From NCBI GenBank assembly GCA_905215095.1, contig CAJMOL010000116.1, positions 1 through 5,772 on the forward strand: a stretch of 5,772 bases of DNA. The letters run 5' to 3'. The number at the start of each line of letters is the position of its first letter. The stretch's first letter is position 1. Positions 5,238 to 5,772 of this stretch are shown here, in pieces. This stretch comes from an uncultured bacterium (GTDB lineage Bacteria; Actinomycetota; Coriobacteriia; Coriobacteriales; Coriobacteriaceae). Under the pieces are notes generated by a model. The model made no database searches. It saw only the letters and a program-made list of their open reading frames with translations, and was not told where the DNA came from. The position numbers and the translations under genes are program-made.

Positions 5238-5772
5238 ATGAACCTCCGCTCATCTCTTGCCTGCACCTCGAGCGATATCGCCCGCTGGGTGCTGCGCTCC
5301 GTCCTTAAGCGCCAGGGCGGCGTACTCCCCGGCCGCATCGCCATGAAGATCGACCCCGATCTGCTAAGCGACCTCGCGGGCCTTGTCGACCGCAGCGTGG
5401 TAATCACCGGCACCAACGGCAAGACCACCACCTCCAACCTCATCGCCGACGCCGTTGCCGCCAGTGGCGCCACCGTGGTATGCAACCGTGCCGGAAACAA
5501 CATGGAGCCGGGCGTGGTGGGCGCGTTGCTCGAGGCGCGCGGCAACCTCAAGCGAACCGCCAGCGGCAAGCGCGTAGGTGTCTTTGAGTGCGACGAGCTC
5601 TACACGGTGCGCGTCCTGCCCAAGCTCAAGCCGACCTACTTTGTGCTGCTCAACCTGTTCCGCGACCAGCTGGACCGCTACGGCGAGATCGACCACACCC
5701 AGGACGTCATCGCCCGCGCGCTGGAGCTTTCGCCGGCAACGACACTCATCTACAACGCCGACGATCCGCTGT
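5238..5772 (+). CDS. murT: Lipid II isoglutaminyl synthase subunit MurT (5' part)
   Basis: MurT is the Mur-ligase-like subunit that, with the glutaminase GatD, amidates the D-glutamate of lipid II to D-isoglutamine using ATP and glutamine, on the cytoplasmic face of the membrane. The 178 residues visible show the Mur ligase central domain. The P-loop ITGTNGKTTTSNLI is at about 57-70, then NRAGNNMEPG (about 84-93), FECDELYT (about 115-122, in place of the usual FEVDE), and the very characteristic LLNLFRDQLDRYGE (about 134-147) followed by YNADDPL at the edge. The short N-terminus before the P-loop distinguishes MurT from MurC-F. The frame runs off the window, so it is incomplete by truncation, not broken; the Cys-rich zinc ribbon of MurT would follow just past the end. 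Spacing to the upstream gene is 45 bp on the same strand, so co-transcription is plausible. gatD is expected downstream. Confidence 0.94.
   Translation, partial: MNLRSSLACTSSDIARWVLRSVLKRQGGVLPGRIAMKIDPDLLSDLAGLVDRSVVITGTNGKTTTSNLIADAVAASGATVVCNRAGNNMEPGVVGALLEARGNLKRTASGKRVGVFECDELYTVRVLPKLKPTYFVLLNLFRDQLDRYGEIDHTQDVIARALELSPATTLIYNADDPL

Overview
The window reads as chromosomal DNA of a GC-rich, anaerobic, Gram-positive-type bacterium. Codon third positions are mostly G or C, Shine-Dalgarno sites are strong (AGGAGG, AAAGGAGG, GGGAGGAG), and a murT gene is present, which is the Mur-ligase-like half of the lipid II amidating enzyme of Gram-positives. Together with two fermentative alcohol dehydrogenases and a palindrome of a type I associate with Coriobacteriia, this suggests a gut Collinsella-like actinomycete. 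The genus is an inference, not something the sequence proves.

Left half, minus strand (about 43-2630). A 407-residue iron-containing alcohol dehydrogenase (1338-2561) is followed 79 bp downstream by glycerol dehydrogenase gldA (158-1258). Both belong to the same dehydrogenase superfamily but have different metal sites: Asp + 3 His in the first, the gldA-type Asp + 2 His in the second. Each gene ends in a near-perfect intrinsic terminator. The one between them stops only 16 nt before the gldA start codon, so gldA has no obvious room for its own promoter downstream of it. Beyond the gldA terminator lies a long imperfect palindrome (43-105) that looks like a dispersed REP-type element.

Middle (2562-3072). 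A 511-bp gene-free region separates the divergent transcription units. It holds a 9-bp inverted repeat over the likely core promoter of the alcohol dehydrogenase, two AAACGTTT palindromes, and three GACAT units spaced exactly 11 bp apart upstream of the rightward operon.

Right half, plus strand (3073-5772). Two unfamiliar soluble, alpha-helical, TPR-like proteins (358 and 347 residues) are coupled by a TAATG stop/start overlap. By eye they are collinear with each other, so they look like an old tandem duplication. After a 45-bp gap comes murT, cut off by the window end; its usual partner gatD would be expected just beyond. The rightward cluster therefore combines cell-wall amidation with a paired helical-repeat system of unknown role, which is the most novel content here. 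No tRNA, rRNA, CRISPR array, transposase or phage gene was seen.
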